From Solirubrobacterales bacterium (lineage in GTDB: Bacteria; Actinomycetota; Thermoleophilia; Solirubrobacterales; Solirubrobacteraceae), in NCBI GenBank assembly GCA_019239375.1, contig JAFAZZ010000051.1:1-40770 (forward strand): DNA of 40,770 bases, in the 5' to 3' direction. Position 1 is the first letter of the stretch; each line of letters starts with the position of its first letter. A model generated the notes under the pieces. It worked only from the letters and a program-made list of their open reading frames with translations, was not told the origin of the DNA and did not search any database. Position numbers and translations under genes: made by a program. Positions 27,084-35,265 of this stretch are shown piece after piece.

Positions 27084-28823
27084 TTGCGAGGAATCACAGA
27101 ATGCGGGGGGCGGAGTGTTTCTCGCTGCCTGCGGCATAGGACGCGGGGTGTGCTCTTCGGGGTCGTCGCGTTGGCCGCGGGCGCCTCGCACTTGTGGCTG
27201 CTGACGCCAGCCTCCGCGGCGGCAGCGAACCCGGTGACGGTCAAAGTCGAACTGTCACCGGCGACGATCGTCGCGAGCGGGACCCAGACAAGCAAGGCGA
27301 CCGCCACCGTGACGAGGGCGGGCAAGCCGGTGTCGGGGCAGAATGTCGTGTTCTCGGCCGCGGACCCGGGCATCAAGTTCGGGCCAACCACGGAGCCGGC
27401 GAAAGGCACCTACGTCGCCACCTTGAGTGCCTCGACGACGGCCGGTACCACGACGATCACCGCGACCGACAGATCGGATCCCGCGTCCGGCCAAGCGACC
27501 CTGACGCAGGCGCCCGGACCGGCGACCCACATAACACTGACCCTCCAGCCGACGCTGATCGCCGCCGACGGCAATTCGTTTGCCACCGCGACCGCCACGC
27601 TCACCGACGCGCACGGCAACCGGGTTCCGACCGACACCGTCACGTTCTCCTCCTCGGATCGCGGCGAGCGGATCCAGCTGCTGAGCAATGCGGGCAACGG
27701 GACCTACAGCGCGCTGATCAGAAGCTCGACCACGCCCGGCCCGGCCACGATCTCGGCCACGGACATCGCCGCCAGGATCAGCGCCTCTGTCGCGCTGACT
27801 CAGACCGTCGGCGGCAGCAGCGTGTCCGTCGTGTCATTTCCTTCCGCAGCGGTGACGAACGAGCCCGTGACGCTGATCGCGACAGTCTCTTCCATTCTGG
27901 GACCACCGTCGGGAACGATCACGTTCGCCGACGGTCACGGAGCTGCGCTCGCGGGCTGTGCGCCGAAATCGGTGTCGTCGACGAACGGGACAGCAATCTG
28001 CCAGACCACGTTCGCCGGATCGACATCGCCCGAGCAGCTGACGGCGACCTTCTCGCCGAATGTGGGCTCGCTCGTCGCAGGCTCGACCGCCCGGACCAGC
28101 GTCAGCGTCAGCCGTGATTCGACGTCGACTTCGGTCGGGGCGTCGACCACGGTTAATTCCGGGGCGCCAACCACGTATATCGCGACCGTCGCCCCGCCGG
28201 CGGCCCGCCCGGGGCCGATCACGCCGTCCGGCTCGGTCGAGTTCCTCGACGGCGGTCACCCAATAGCCGCGTGCGCGGCGCAGACGCTCACGAGTGGCCA
28301 GGCCGCTTGCAGGGTCACCTACACGGCACCTGGCACGCATAGCATCACCGCGCAGTACAGCGGCGACGGCAATTTCGTCGGCTCTGCATCAGCGCCCGCG
28401 CCGGTGAGGGTTGTGTCCCCGGTCCTGGGAACCATCGCCGCGACCATGCAGTGGAGCTTCCAGTTCGGACCGACCTACACGAATGTCGTCCTCCTCTCCG
28501 TCAGCGGCGCTCCGCCGGGCGGGAGCGTGCTTCTCAGCTGTCGCGGGCTCGGTTGTCCGTTCAACCGACGCGCGATACCGGTCACCAAGGTCAGGCGCTG
28601 CGGACCGAAGGGGAGCCGTACCTGCCCCACGCATGGAAGGGTCGACCTCACGCCGGCCCTCCGAAACCATCGCCTGCGCGCCGGCGCCCGACTTAACGTC
28701 CGGATTGTCCGACGCGGCTGGATCGGCAAGTACTACATGTTCACGGTTCGACCGCGCCGTGGCCCCCGGATCCAGATCGCCTGCCTGGCTCCCGGGGCAA
28801 CCCGGCCGGGCGTGGGCTGCTGA
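27084..28823 (+). CDS. Secreted/surface protein with invasin-type (Big_1) and Ig-like (Big_3_5-type) repeats
   Basis: 'VKVELSPATIVASGTQTSKATATVTRAGKPVSGQNVVFSA' and 'LTLQPTLIAADGNSFATATATLTDAHGNRVPTDTVTFSS' tandem domains, then two Ig-like modules ('GTITFADG', 'GSVEFLDGGHPIAAC...ITAQYSGDGNFVGS'); Cys-rich C-terminal domain 'GGSVLLSCRGLGCPFNRR'. Confidence 0.8.
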   Translation: MRGITECGGRSVSRCLRHRTRGVLFGVVALAAGASHLWLLTPASAAAANPVTVKVELSPATIVASGTQTSKATATVTRAGKPVSGQNVVFSAADPGIKFGPTTEPAKGTYVATLSASTTAGTTTITATDRSDPASGQATLTQAPGPATHITLTLQPTLIAADGNSFATATATLTDAHGNRVPTDTVTFSSSDRGERIQLLSNAGNGTYSALIRSSTTPGPATISATDIAARISASVALTQTVGGSSVSVVSFPSAAVTNEPVTLIATVSSILGPPSGTITFADGHGAALAGCAPKSVSSTNGTAICQTTFAGSTSPEQLTATFSPNVGSLVAGSTARTSVSVSRDSTSTSVGASTTVNSGAPTTYIATVAPPAARPGPITPSGSVEFLDGGHPIAACAAQTLTSGQAACRVTYTAPGTHSITAQYSGDGNFVGSASAPAPVRVVSPVLGTIAATMQWSFQFGPTYTNVVLLSVSGAPPGGSVLLSCRGLGCPFNRRAIPVTKVRRCGPKGSRTCPTHGRVDLTPALRNHRLRAGARLNVRIVRRGWIGKYYMFTVRPRRGPRIQIACLAPGATRPGVGC

Positions 28824-29000
28824 GTATTTGTGGCGGTCGCGCTTTGTGGCATCGGCTGAAGCCGCGACCCGGCCGGTGGCCACCCGCGTGTTCGCGTCCT
28901 CGCTGAGGCGGTCGCCATCATTCAGCCGGCCGAGCCCCCCGGCGAGGATGACGAACCCGCCGCCCTTGACCACATGCAGACGCGCACTCGTGGCGGTTGC

Positions 29001-29672
29001 TCACAGGACGGAGCGGATCTCGCGCTCGAAGGTGCCGATGTGCAGGGTCAGGATCTCTCGAGCGCGGGGCGCGTCGCCCGCGTCGATGGCGCGCAGCACG
29101 TCCTCGTGCTCGTGCACACGGACGAACAGGTGGGGGAGCCGATCGATCACCAGGTACCAAATCCGGAGCGAGAGGTTGAGATACCGCCCGAGGGTCTCCT
29201 CCAAGAACGGATTGCCGGCGCAGCGGTAGATGAAGCGATGGACGGTGGCATCGAGGTCCATCAGCATTTCGATCTCGTCATTTCCGTGGCTGAGCTCGAG
29301 CTCGTCCAGCAGGCCGGCCAGCTCGGCGCGCTGCGCTTCAGTTATCCGCTCGGCCGCGCGGTAGGCGGCGTGGCCCTCGAGCTGGGCGCGGACGTCGGAG
29401 ATGTCGGCCAGGTCGGTGATGTTGATCTCCGAGGCGAACGTGCCGCGGCGCGGGAACACGGCGACCAGGTTCTCGAGCGCAAGGCGCTTGATCGCCTCCC
29501 GGACCGGCGTTCGCCCCATCTGGAGCTCACGGCCGATCGCGTCCTCGTCGATCGGCGCCCCGGGAGGGATCCGCAGCGTGACTAGCCGGTCGCGTAGGGC
29601 CCGGTACGCGCGATCGGCGAGCAGGCCGCGTGGGGCGTCCCCACCCTCGGACATGACTGATATATCAGTCAT
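29001..29672 (-). CDS. GntR family transcriptional regulator, FCD-domain subfamily (start at 29672 or at the second Met, 'MSEGG')
   Basis: 'LADRAYRALRDRLVTLRIPPGAPIDEDAIGRELQMGRTPVREAIKRLALENLVAVFPRRGTFASEI' wHTH plus helical 'DLDATVHRFIYRCAGNPFLEETL' FCD domain. Confidence 0.92.
   Translation of the reverse strand: MTDISVMSEGGDAPRGLLADRAYRALRDRLVTLRIPPGAPIDEDAIGRELQMGRTPVREAIKRLALENLVAVFPRRGTFASEINITDLADISDVRAQLEGHAAYRAAERITEAQRAELAGLLDELELSHGNDEIEMLMDLDATVHRFIYRCAGNPFLEETLGRYLNLSLRIWYLVIDRLPHLFVRVHEHEDVLRAIDAGDAPRAREILTLHIGTFEREIRSVL
29653..29672. promoter_or_regulatory. Perfect 20-bp palindrome ATGACTGATATATCAGTCAT, candidate GntR autoregulatory operator
   Basis: Sequence equals its own reverse complement; overlaps the 5' end of the GntR ORF. 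Confidence 0.6.
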
Positions 29673-29803
29673 CGCTCAGGAGTCTACCCGGGGTCCAGAC
29701 CGGCGCCAAGTACGTCGTTTCGCCGCCTGGCCACGGGGAAGCTACAAGCGACCTACGCCGAGCTGAGGTGTAACGATCTCGTGCCCCCGCCACGTCGTCC
29801 TGG

Positions 29804-30802
29804 ATGCGTATCAGCGAGCTGAGCCGTCGCGTCGGCGTGTCGAGCGACACGCTGCGGGTGTGGGAGCGTCGCTACAGGCTGCTCAACCCGCGCCGGACCA
29901 CCAGCAACATTCGGCTGTACTCAGCGGTGGACGAGGCGCGGGTGCGCCTGATGACGCGGAGTCTCGGAGAAGGCGTGCCGGCTGCGCAGGCCGCTGAGCT
30001 TGCCAGGGCGGCGCGCCTGACGCTGCGACCGGGGACGACGGGGCAGGTTCTGGAACACGACGGCGCGGCGGCGGCCAGACGGATGAGCGCGGCGCTCGAC
30101 GCGTTCGACGAGTCCGGCGCCGAGCAGGCCTTGCAGCAGCTGCTCAGCGAGTACGCACCCCTAGCCGTCATCCGGGACGTGGTAGTGCCTTACCTTCATG
30201 AAGTAGGAGAGCGGTGGGCCGCCGCACACATGACCGTCGCGCAGGAGCACTTCGCCAGCAACTTCCTGCACTCCCGCTTGCTTGCCTTGGCCCGCGGCTG
30301 GGACTGTGGTCTCGGCCCGCACGCGCTGCTCGCGTGCAGTCCGGACGAGCTGCATACCCTGGGTCTGATCTGCTTCGGCGTCGCGCTGCACTCCCATGGC
30401 TGGAAGATCACCTACCTCGGCGCGGCGACGCCGGTCGAGATGGTCTCCGACGTGGCGAGCCGGCTCCGGCCCGACCTCATCACCGTCAGCGTCTCGGTGA
30501 CCGGTCGCCTCGAGCCCGTGCTGGCACAGCTTGCCGATCTCGCGGCGCAATGGCCGCTGGCCATCGGCGGCCCCGCCACGGATGCACGGGCTGCCGCTCG
30601 ATGCCGCGCGCTGCACCTGGCCGGCGATCCGGTCACGGCGGCCGCTTCCATCGCGGCGGCGGGAGCCTGGCCCGCCGGTCTGCGCCCGCCCGTCGGTCTC
30701 CGCCCGCCCGTCGGATCCCGGGCGGGCAGAGACGGAGGTGAACGAGCGGCAGAGTCCCGGAGCGTGACTAGCGCGGTGACTACACGGGGAACTTCGGACT
30801 AG
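29804..30802 (+). CDS. MerR-family regulator with B12-binding domain, CarH-like
   Basis: MerR HTH 'MRISELSRRVGVSSDTLRVWERRYRLLNPRRT'; cap-domain 'W-AAAHMTVAQ-EH' (Wx9EH) and 'ELHTLG' (ExHxxG) cobalamin motifs. Confidence 0.85.
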   Translation: MRISELSRRVGVSSDTLRVWERRYRLLNPRRTTSNIRLYSAVDEARVRLMTRSLGEGVPAAQAAELARAARLTLRPGTTGQVLEHDGAAAARRMSAALDAFDESGAEQALQQLLSEYAPLAVIRDVVVPYLHEVGERWAAAHMTVAQEHFASNFLHSRLLALARGWDCGLGPHALLACSPDELHTLGLICFGVALHSHGWKITYLGAATPVEMVSDVASRLRPDLITVSVSVTGRLEPVLAQLADLAAQWPLAIGGPATDARAAARCRALHLAGDPVTAAASIAAAGAWPAGLRPPVGLRPPVGSRAGRDGGERAAESRSVTSAVTTRGTSD

Positions 30803-31572
30803 CCGGCGTCGGTATCGCTTTCGATCCGTTCCTTGCGAACCTCCTCGGATATCTGCCGCTCCTCGGTCACCGCGTCCTTCTCCAGCCGGACACGCTCCTT
30901 GGGGACTGCACGCTTCTCCACCACTGGTTGTTCCTCGTGCAGCACGATCTCGTGCTCCTCCTCGGAGATCTCGGGACCGTCGAGGGCCTGATCGACGTTC
31001 GCGTCGGTGATCGGCTCGCGCTCCAGCCGCACCTCCTCGCGCTGCACGGGGACCGTCGTCTGCACTTGCTCGGTGACCACGTACTTGCGCAGACGAACCC
31101 GGCCTCGCTCCTGCTGGGTGGTGCCGACGCGCAGCTCCTCTTCCGAGCGCGTCATCGCGTCGTCGGTCGTGGGCCCACTCACGTCGTGGCCGCTGCCGGC
31201 ACCCTGCGCGCCGCTCCGGCCAGCCGGAGCTCCTTGCGCCGTGGTGCTGCCCTCGGCCGTGTACGGCACGCCGTAGTGCTCGAACAGCGCGCGCTCCTCA
31301 GCCTCCGAGAGATCCCCGTCGGCTTCGACACTCGGCGCCGCGGCGACATGATCCTTGGTCGTGTTCACGCGAACGTCCTCGCCGTTCGGCTCGGCTCCGG
31401 CGAGCGGCACGAACTGCGAGCGCATTCCGAGCAGGCCGCTCGAGACCAGCGCCCATTCGGGTTTTCCGTTCTGCCGATCCTCATAGATCTCCTTGATGCG
31501 GCCGATCTTCTCGCCGTCGGAGCCGACGATGTCCCGGTCCTTCCAGGTGTATGCGTCGGTCATTGCGGTCAT
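30799..31572 (-). CDS. PRC-barrel and DUF2382 domain stress-type protein
   Basis: 'RDIVGSDGEKIGRIKEIYEDRQNGKPEWALVSSGLLG' PRC-barrel; 'RVRLRKYVVTEQVQTTVPVQREEVRLEREPI' and 'EIVLHEEQPVVEKRAVPKERVRLEKD' DUF2382; RBS GGAG upstream. Confidence 0.9.
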   Translation of the reverse strand: MTAMTDAYTWKDRDIVGSDGEKIGRIKEIYEDRQNGKPEWALVSSGLLGMRSQFVPLAGAEPNGEDVRVNTTKDHVAAAPSVEADGDLSEAEERALFEHYGVPYTAEGSTTAQGAPAGRSGAQGAGSGHDVSGPTTDDAMTRSEEELRVGTTQQERGRVRLRKYVVTEQVQTTVPVQREEVRLEREPITDANVDQALDGPEISEEEHEIVLHEEQPVVEKRAVPKERVRLEKDAVTEERQISEEVRKERIESDTDAG

Positions 31573-31811
31573 GTTTTCTCCTAACTGATCGTGACTTCTG
31601 TCAGATCCGTGGGCGGGCGGCCGTGGCGGCTGGTTCCCGCGCTCTCAAACCACCTGCTGCGTCGCAGAGTGGTGAACGTCTGCGGAATACCCGCTGCTTC
31701 AAATGACAAAAGCGATGTCCAAGGTCTGTCCAGACACCGCAATGACGCTCAGTGACACCCTTAGGTCACACCCGTCGGTGCGACGTAGCGACACCATGTG
31801 AATCTCTTAAC

Positions 31812-31843
31812 GTACTCCGCCACCCGCGGAGGTGGCGGAGTAC
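31812..31843. terminator. Perfect 13-bp-arm hairpin GTACTCCGCCACC-CGCGGA-GGTGGCGGAGTAC; possible U-tract-less terminator or other structured element
   Basis: Exact inverted repeat, 6-nt loop, about 120 nt 3' of the LuxR gene stop; no T-run on either side. Confidence 0.45.
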
Positions 31844-31962
31844 CACGGCCGTGCGCGCCCGGGAGTGACACGGCGAGTGGCGCGCAGCGCGCGAATTGTG
31901 GACGATCCCCTTCCCGCCGTCTATCGTCAAAACTGTGGATTTCCACGCGCCGGGCCGGGCCG

Positions 31963-32568
31963 CTACAGCTCGAGGATGATCTCGCCGTCCCGTACGCCCA
32001 GCGCGATGGCGTGGGCGCGGTTCCGGGCGCCCAGCTTCTCCAGGCAGTGGCGCACGTGGGTTTCCACGGTCGAGGGCGACACGCGCAGCTCGGCGGCGAT
32101 CAGAGAACTGCTCCGACCCATGGCGATCAGAGCCAGCACCTCCCGCTCCCGGTGGGTGAGGACCGATCGGGCCCGGCTCGCGGGATCGAGATCCGATCGG
32201 CCAGGCGGGAACATCAGGATGGAGAGGTGCTGCCCGGGAGCGACGCCTGCCGTGGCGCTGTATTCGATCTGCACCCGCTGCCCGTCGGGCATGAGGAGCT
32301 CGAATGTGCCCTGTTGGGTTCCGTCTCGGATGAAGGCAGCCCACAATGCCTCGACCTGCGCTCGATTCTCGGGCGGCGTGAGGTCATCAATCCGCATCCG
32401 CAGCACCTCCTCCTCCGGAAGCCGGAGCAGGAGGCAGGCGGCGGCGTTCGCGGCGACGTACCGACGCTGATCGTCGGCGATGACCATCGGGACGAGACTT
32501 CGCGAGAACGAAGGAGTCCGGCTTATAGGGGCGCGGGAACCAGTCTGCATCGAGGCGAATGCTCCCAT
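31963..32568 (-). CDS. PAS-domain LuxR-family transcriptional regulator
   Basis: PAS-like 'SLVPMVIADDQRRYVAANAAACLLLRLPEEEVL'; HTH 'LTHREREVLALIAMGRSSSLIAAELRVSPSTVETHVRHCLEKLGARNRAHAIALG'. Confidence 0.9.
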   Translation of the reverse strand: MGAFASMQTGSRAPISRTPSFSRSLVPMVIADDQRRYVAANAAACLLLRLPEEEVLRMRIDDLTPPENRAQVEALWAAFIRDGTQQGTFELLMPDGQRVQIEYSATAGVAPGQHLSILMFPPGRSDLDPASRARSVLTHREREVLALIAMGRSSSLIAAELRVSPSTVETHVRHCLEKLGARNRAHAIALGVRDGEIILEL

Positions 32569-32594
32569 TGCGGCGCCCCGTCAGCGTACGCAGA

Positions 32595-33770
32595 TCAGCG
32601 CGGCAGGGCGCGGCGGACGGGACGGGCCAAGAGCAGCCCGAGCGTGGCCGCGCACAGCGCCGCCGCCACCGCGAAGGGGACCGCGTCGCTGCTCGCCTTG
32701 GCCAGGGCACCGCCGCCGCCCGCCCCGGCGATCTGGCCGCCCGCCCAGGCCAGGTTGATCAGCGCGAGTGCGTAGGCCTGGCTCATGCCATGTGCGTCGG
32801 CCGCGCCCGAGAGCATGGCCATGGCCGGCGCCCAGAACGTGCCGAGCGCGACCGTCTCGAGGAGGATCACGGCGGCCAGCGCCACCGCGGTGTCCGGAAC
32901 GGTGAAGCAGAGCAGGGTTATCACGGCGGCGCCGAGCCCGATCCGCAGCGGAAGTATTGGCCCGCGCCGGTCGGACAGGTGACCGACCGCTGGGCTCATG
33001 GCCGCCTCAACCGCGGCGGCGAGCAGGAAAACCGCGCCGATGCCGGCGGCGTCGGCGCCCAGCCGTCCCAGCCGCAGCGGCCCGAGTACGTTCATTGCGC
33101 CCGAGGCCGCGGCCGGGATCGCCACCAGCCACATTCCGAGCGCGATGGCCGGCTGGCGGAGCTGGTGGCTGAGCGCCACCCGGCCGGCTGGCCGCTCGGG
33201 ACGGACCGGCGCCGGCAGCAGCTGGACGGCGGCAGCCAGGCCTGCCGCAACCAGGACCACGGCCGAGAACACCGGCCCGCGTCCCAGCGCATGCGCCAGC
33301 GTGCCGACCACCGGCCCGAACAACGCGCCGCCGATGCCCGCGGCAAGCGCGCCGCCGATCGCGCTGCCGCGCCGCTCGCGCGAGACCTCGGCGATCAGCC
33401 AGGCCAAGCTGCCCGACCAAGTGCAGGCACCGCCCACTCCCTGGATGAACCGCGCGAGGTCGAGCAACAGGACGTTGTCGAGCAGTCCGAAGGCCAGGCT
33501 CGAGCTACCCATCAGCGCCAGGCCGGTGTAGAGGGTGACCCGGGGACCGGCGCGCTCGGCCAGGATCCCGCCGGGGATCGAACCAACCAGCGTGCCGACC
33601 GCGTAGGCCGCCGTGAGCACTCCGGCGGACGCCTTGGACAGGTGGAGCTGCTGGGTCAGTGTCGGCAACAGCGGCACCACCGCCGCGTAGAACACGGTGT
33701 CGAAGAAGACGACCGCGCCGGCGACGATGAACAGCAGCCGCAGCTCGCGCTGCGCCAGACGGCTAGTCAC
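32595..33770 (-). CDS. MFS transporter (GTG start at 33770, overlapping the MttB-family stop)
   Basis: 12-TM pattern, 'GILAERAGPRVTLYTG' and 'GHLSDRRGPILPLRIG' MFS motifs; GTGACTAG overlap with the upstream gene. Confidence 0.88.
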   Translation of the reverse strand: MTSRLAQRELRLLFIVAGAVVFFDTVFYAAVVPLLPTLTQQLHLSKASAGVLTAAYAVGTLVGSIPGGILAERAGPRVTLYTGLALMGSSSLAFGLLDNVLLLDLARFIQGVGGACTWSGSLAWLIAEVSRERRGSAIGGALAAGIGGALFGPVVGTLAHALGRGPVFSAVVLVAAGLAAAVQLLPAPVRPERPAGRVALSHQLRQPAIALGMWLVAIPAAASGAMNVLGPLRLGRLGADAAGIGAVFLLAAAVEAAMSPAVGHLSDRRGPILPLRIGLGAAVITLLCFTVPDTAVALAAVILLETVALGTFWAPAMAMLSGAADAHGMSQAYALALINLAWAGGQIAGAGGGGALAKASSDAVPFAVAAALCAATLGLLLARPVRRALPR

Positions 33771-35205
33771 CCAGCTCGGCCCGCCGGCGCAGCACGAACT
33801 CCTCGAGCTCGGCGCGAATCGCGTCGTCGAGCGGAGGCGGCTCGTAGCGCTCAAGGGTCTCCCGCCAGATCTCGGCCGCGCGGCCGGCGGTGTCCCGGGC
33901 GCCGCGTTTGGACCACCGGTCGAAGTTCTCGGTCGAGGAGAGCAGGGGGCGGTAGAAGCACTCGCGGAAGCGCTCGAGCGTGTGAGCGGCGCCGAGGAAG
34001 TGCCCGCCGGGGCCCACCTCGACATGGGCGTCGTAGGCGAGCGATGCCTCGTCGATCTCGAGCGGCGTGAACTCGTGGCGCAGCTCGCGCAAGAGCTCGA
34101 TGTCGACGATGAACTTCTCGTAGCAGGAGACCAGTCCGCCCTCGAGCCAGCCGGCAGAGTGCATGACGAAGTTGGTACCGGCCAGGAACGTCGGCAGCAT
34201 CGTCATGAGCGACTCATACGCGGCTTGGGCGTCGACGGTTTGCGAAGCGTTGAGGCCGCCGCCGCCCCGCCAGGGCAACCCGAACCGTCGCGCGATCTGG
34301 CCGGTGCACAGCACGCCGACGCCCGATTCAGGCGTGCCGAACGAGGGTGAGCCGGACTGCATGTCGGTGTTGGAAAGGAAGCTCCCGAACACCACCGGGG
34401 CGCCGGGACGGATGGTCTGCGTCAGCGCGATCCCGGCAAGCGCCTCGGCCACCTGCTGCACGAGCGTGGCCGGTAGCGAAACGGGGGACATCGCGCCCAT
34501 GAGCAGGAACGGTGTGATGACCACGGCCTGCCCGGCCTTTACGTACTCGAGCATCGCGGCGAGCATGCGGTCGTCGTAGCGCAACGGCGAGTTGACGTTG
34601 ATGAGGGAGATCGACACCGGGGCGCGCTCGATCGCCTTGCGGCCGCCGAACACGATCTCGCCCATCCGGATCGTGTCGGCCGCGTTGGGGCCGCTCGTCA
34701 CCGATCCCATGTAGGGCTTGTCGGACAGGGTCTGGAGCGCGAACACCATGTCGAGGTGGCGCGAGTCGAGCGGGCGGTCCTCGGGTTCGCAGATCGTCCC
34801 ACCGGGCGAGTCGAGCTCGCCGAACGCCTGGCAGAGCTTCACCAGGTTCTCGAAGTCGGCCATCTTGGCATCGCGCCTCGTATCGCCTTGACGGATGAAC
34901 GGGCAGCCGTAAACCGGTGCGAACACCATGTGGTCGCCGCCGATGTGCGCGGTGTTCGCGGGGTTGCGGGCCTGCAGCTCGAACTCCCTGGGGGCCTTGG
35001 TGATCTGCTCGAGGATGAACTCGGGGTCGAACCGGACGCGATTCTCGTCCTCCACCGTCTGGCCGGCGTCTCGCAGGGTTTCGACCGCCTCGGGCAGGAG
35101 GAATTCGATCCCGATTTCCGACACCAGCCGTCGCCAGCCACGGTCGATCACGTCCATTGCCTCCTCGCTGAGGATCTCGTAGCGGGGCATCGAGTTCACG
35201 AACAC
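33763..35205 (-). CDS. Trimethylamine methyltransferase family (MttB superfamily, COG5598) protein, non-pyrrolysine type
   Basis: 'YEILSEEAMDVIDRGWRRLVSEIGIEFL', 'APVYGCPFIRQGDTRRDAKMADFENLVKLCQAF', 'GVLCTGQIARRFGLPWRGGGGLNASQTVDAQAAYESLMTMLPTFLAGTNFVMHSAGWLEGGLVSCYEKFIVD'; ORF continuous without internal TAG. Confidence 0.93.
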   Translation of the reverse strand: MFVNSMPRYEILSEEAMDVIDRGWRRLVSEIGIEFLLPEAVETLRDAGQTVEDENRVRFDPEFILEQITKAPREFELQARNPANTAHIGGDHMVFAPVYGCPFIRQGDTRRDAKMADFENLVKLCQAFGELDSPGGTICEPEDRPLDSRHLDMVFALQTLSDKPYMGSVTSGPNAADTIRMGEIVFGGRKAIERAPVSISLINVNSPLRYDDRMLAAMLEYVKAGQAVVITPFLLMGAMSPVSLPATLVQQVAEALAGIALTQTIRPGAPVVFGSFLSNTDMQSGSPSFGTPESGVGVLCTGQIARRFGLPWRGGGGLNASQTVDAQAAYESLMTMLPTFLAGTNFVMHSAGWLEGGLVSCYEKFIVDIELLRELRHEFTPLEIDEASLAYDAHVEVGPGGHFLGAAHTLERFRECFYRPLLSSTENFDRWSKRGARDTAGRAAEIWRETLERYEPPPLDDAIRAELEEFVLRRRAELGD

Positions 35206-35230
35206 GGCGGGCTCCTCGCGGTTTCCGGGC

Positions 35231-35262
35231 TTGACCTGGCGACTTCTATGCGTAATCTATAC
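35231..35262 (+). promoter_or_regulatory. Putative promoter for IclR operon; likely leaderless or nearly leaderless GTG start
   Basis: TTGACC (35231-35236), 16-nt spacer, TAATCT (35253-35258), with the GTG at 35266. Confidence 0.4.
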
Positions 35263-35265
35263 GGT

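Noticed and set aside
28389-28973. 194-aa minus-strand ORF overlapping the end of the Ig-repeat gene
   Set aside because: Overlaps a well-supported plus-strand domain and has no recognisable features apart from a short 'VILAGGLGRLNDGD' stretch.
30680-30730. GC-rich inverted repeat/direct repeats (PVGLRPPVGLRPPVGS) at the CarH-like gene C-terminus, considered as a terminator
   Set aside because: Lies inside the coding frame and is explained by a short Pro-rich tandem repeat; no T-run.
33763-33765. UAG at the end of the MttB-family gene considered as a pyrrolysine codon
   Set aside because: The read-through frame enters the MFS gene out of frame and gives non-protein-like sequence; protein length (480 aa) is already complete, so this is a normal stop.
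32559-34070. 503-aa plus-strand ORF antisense to the MFS gene
   Set aside because: Arg/Gly/Gln-rich non-protein-like translation; the minus strand has an unambiguous MFS transporter.
34756-35265. N-terminal extension of the IclR ORF (432-aa version) overlapping the MttB gene
   Set aside because: The extension is antisense to conserved MttB sequence and lacks homology; GTG at 35266 next to a promoter-like sequence fits IclR family length.
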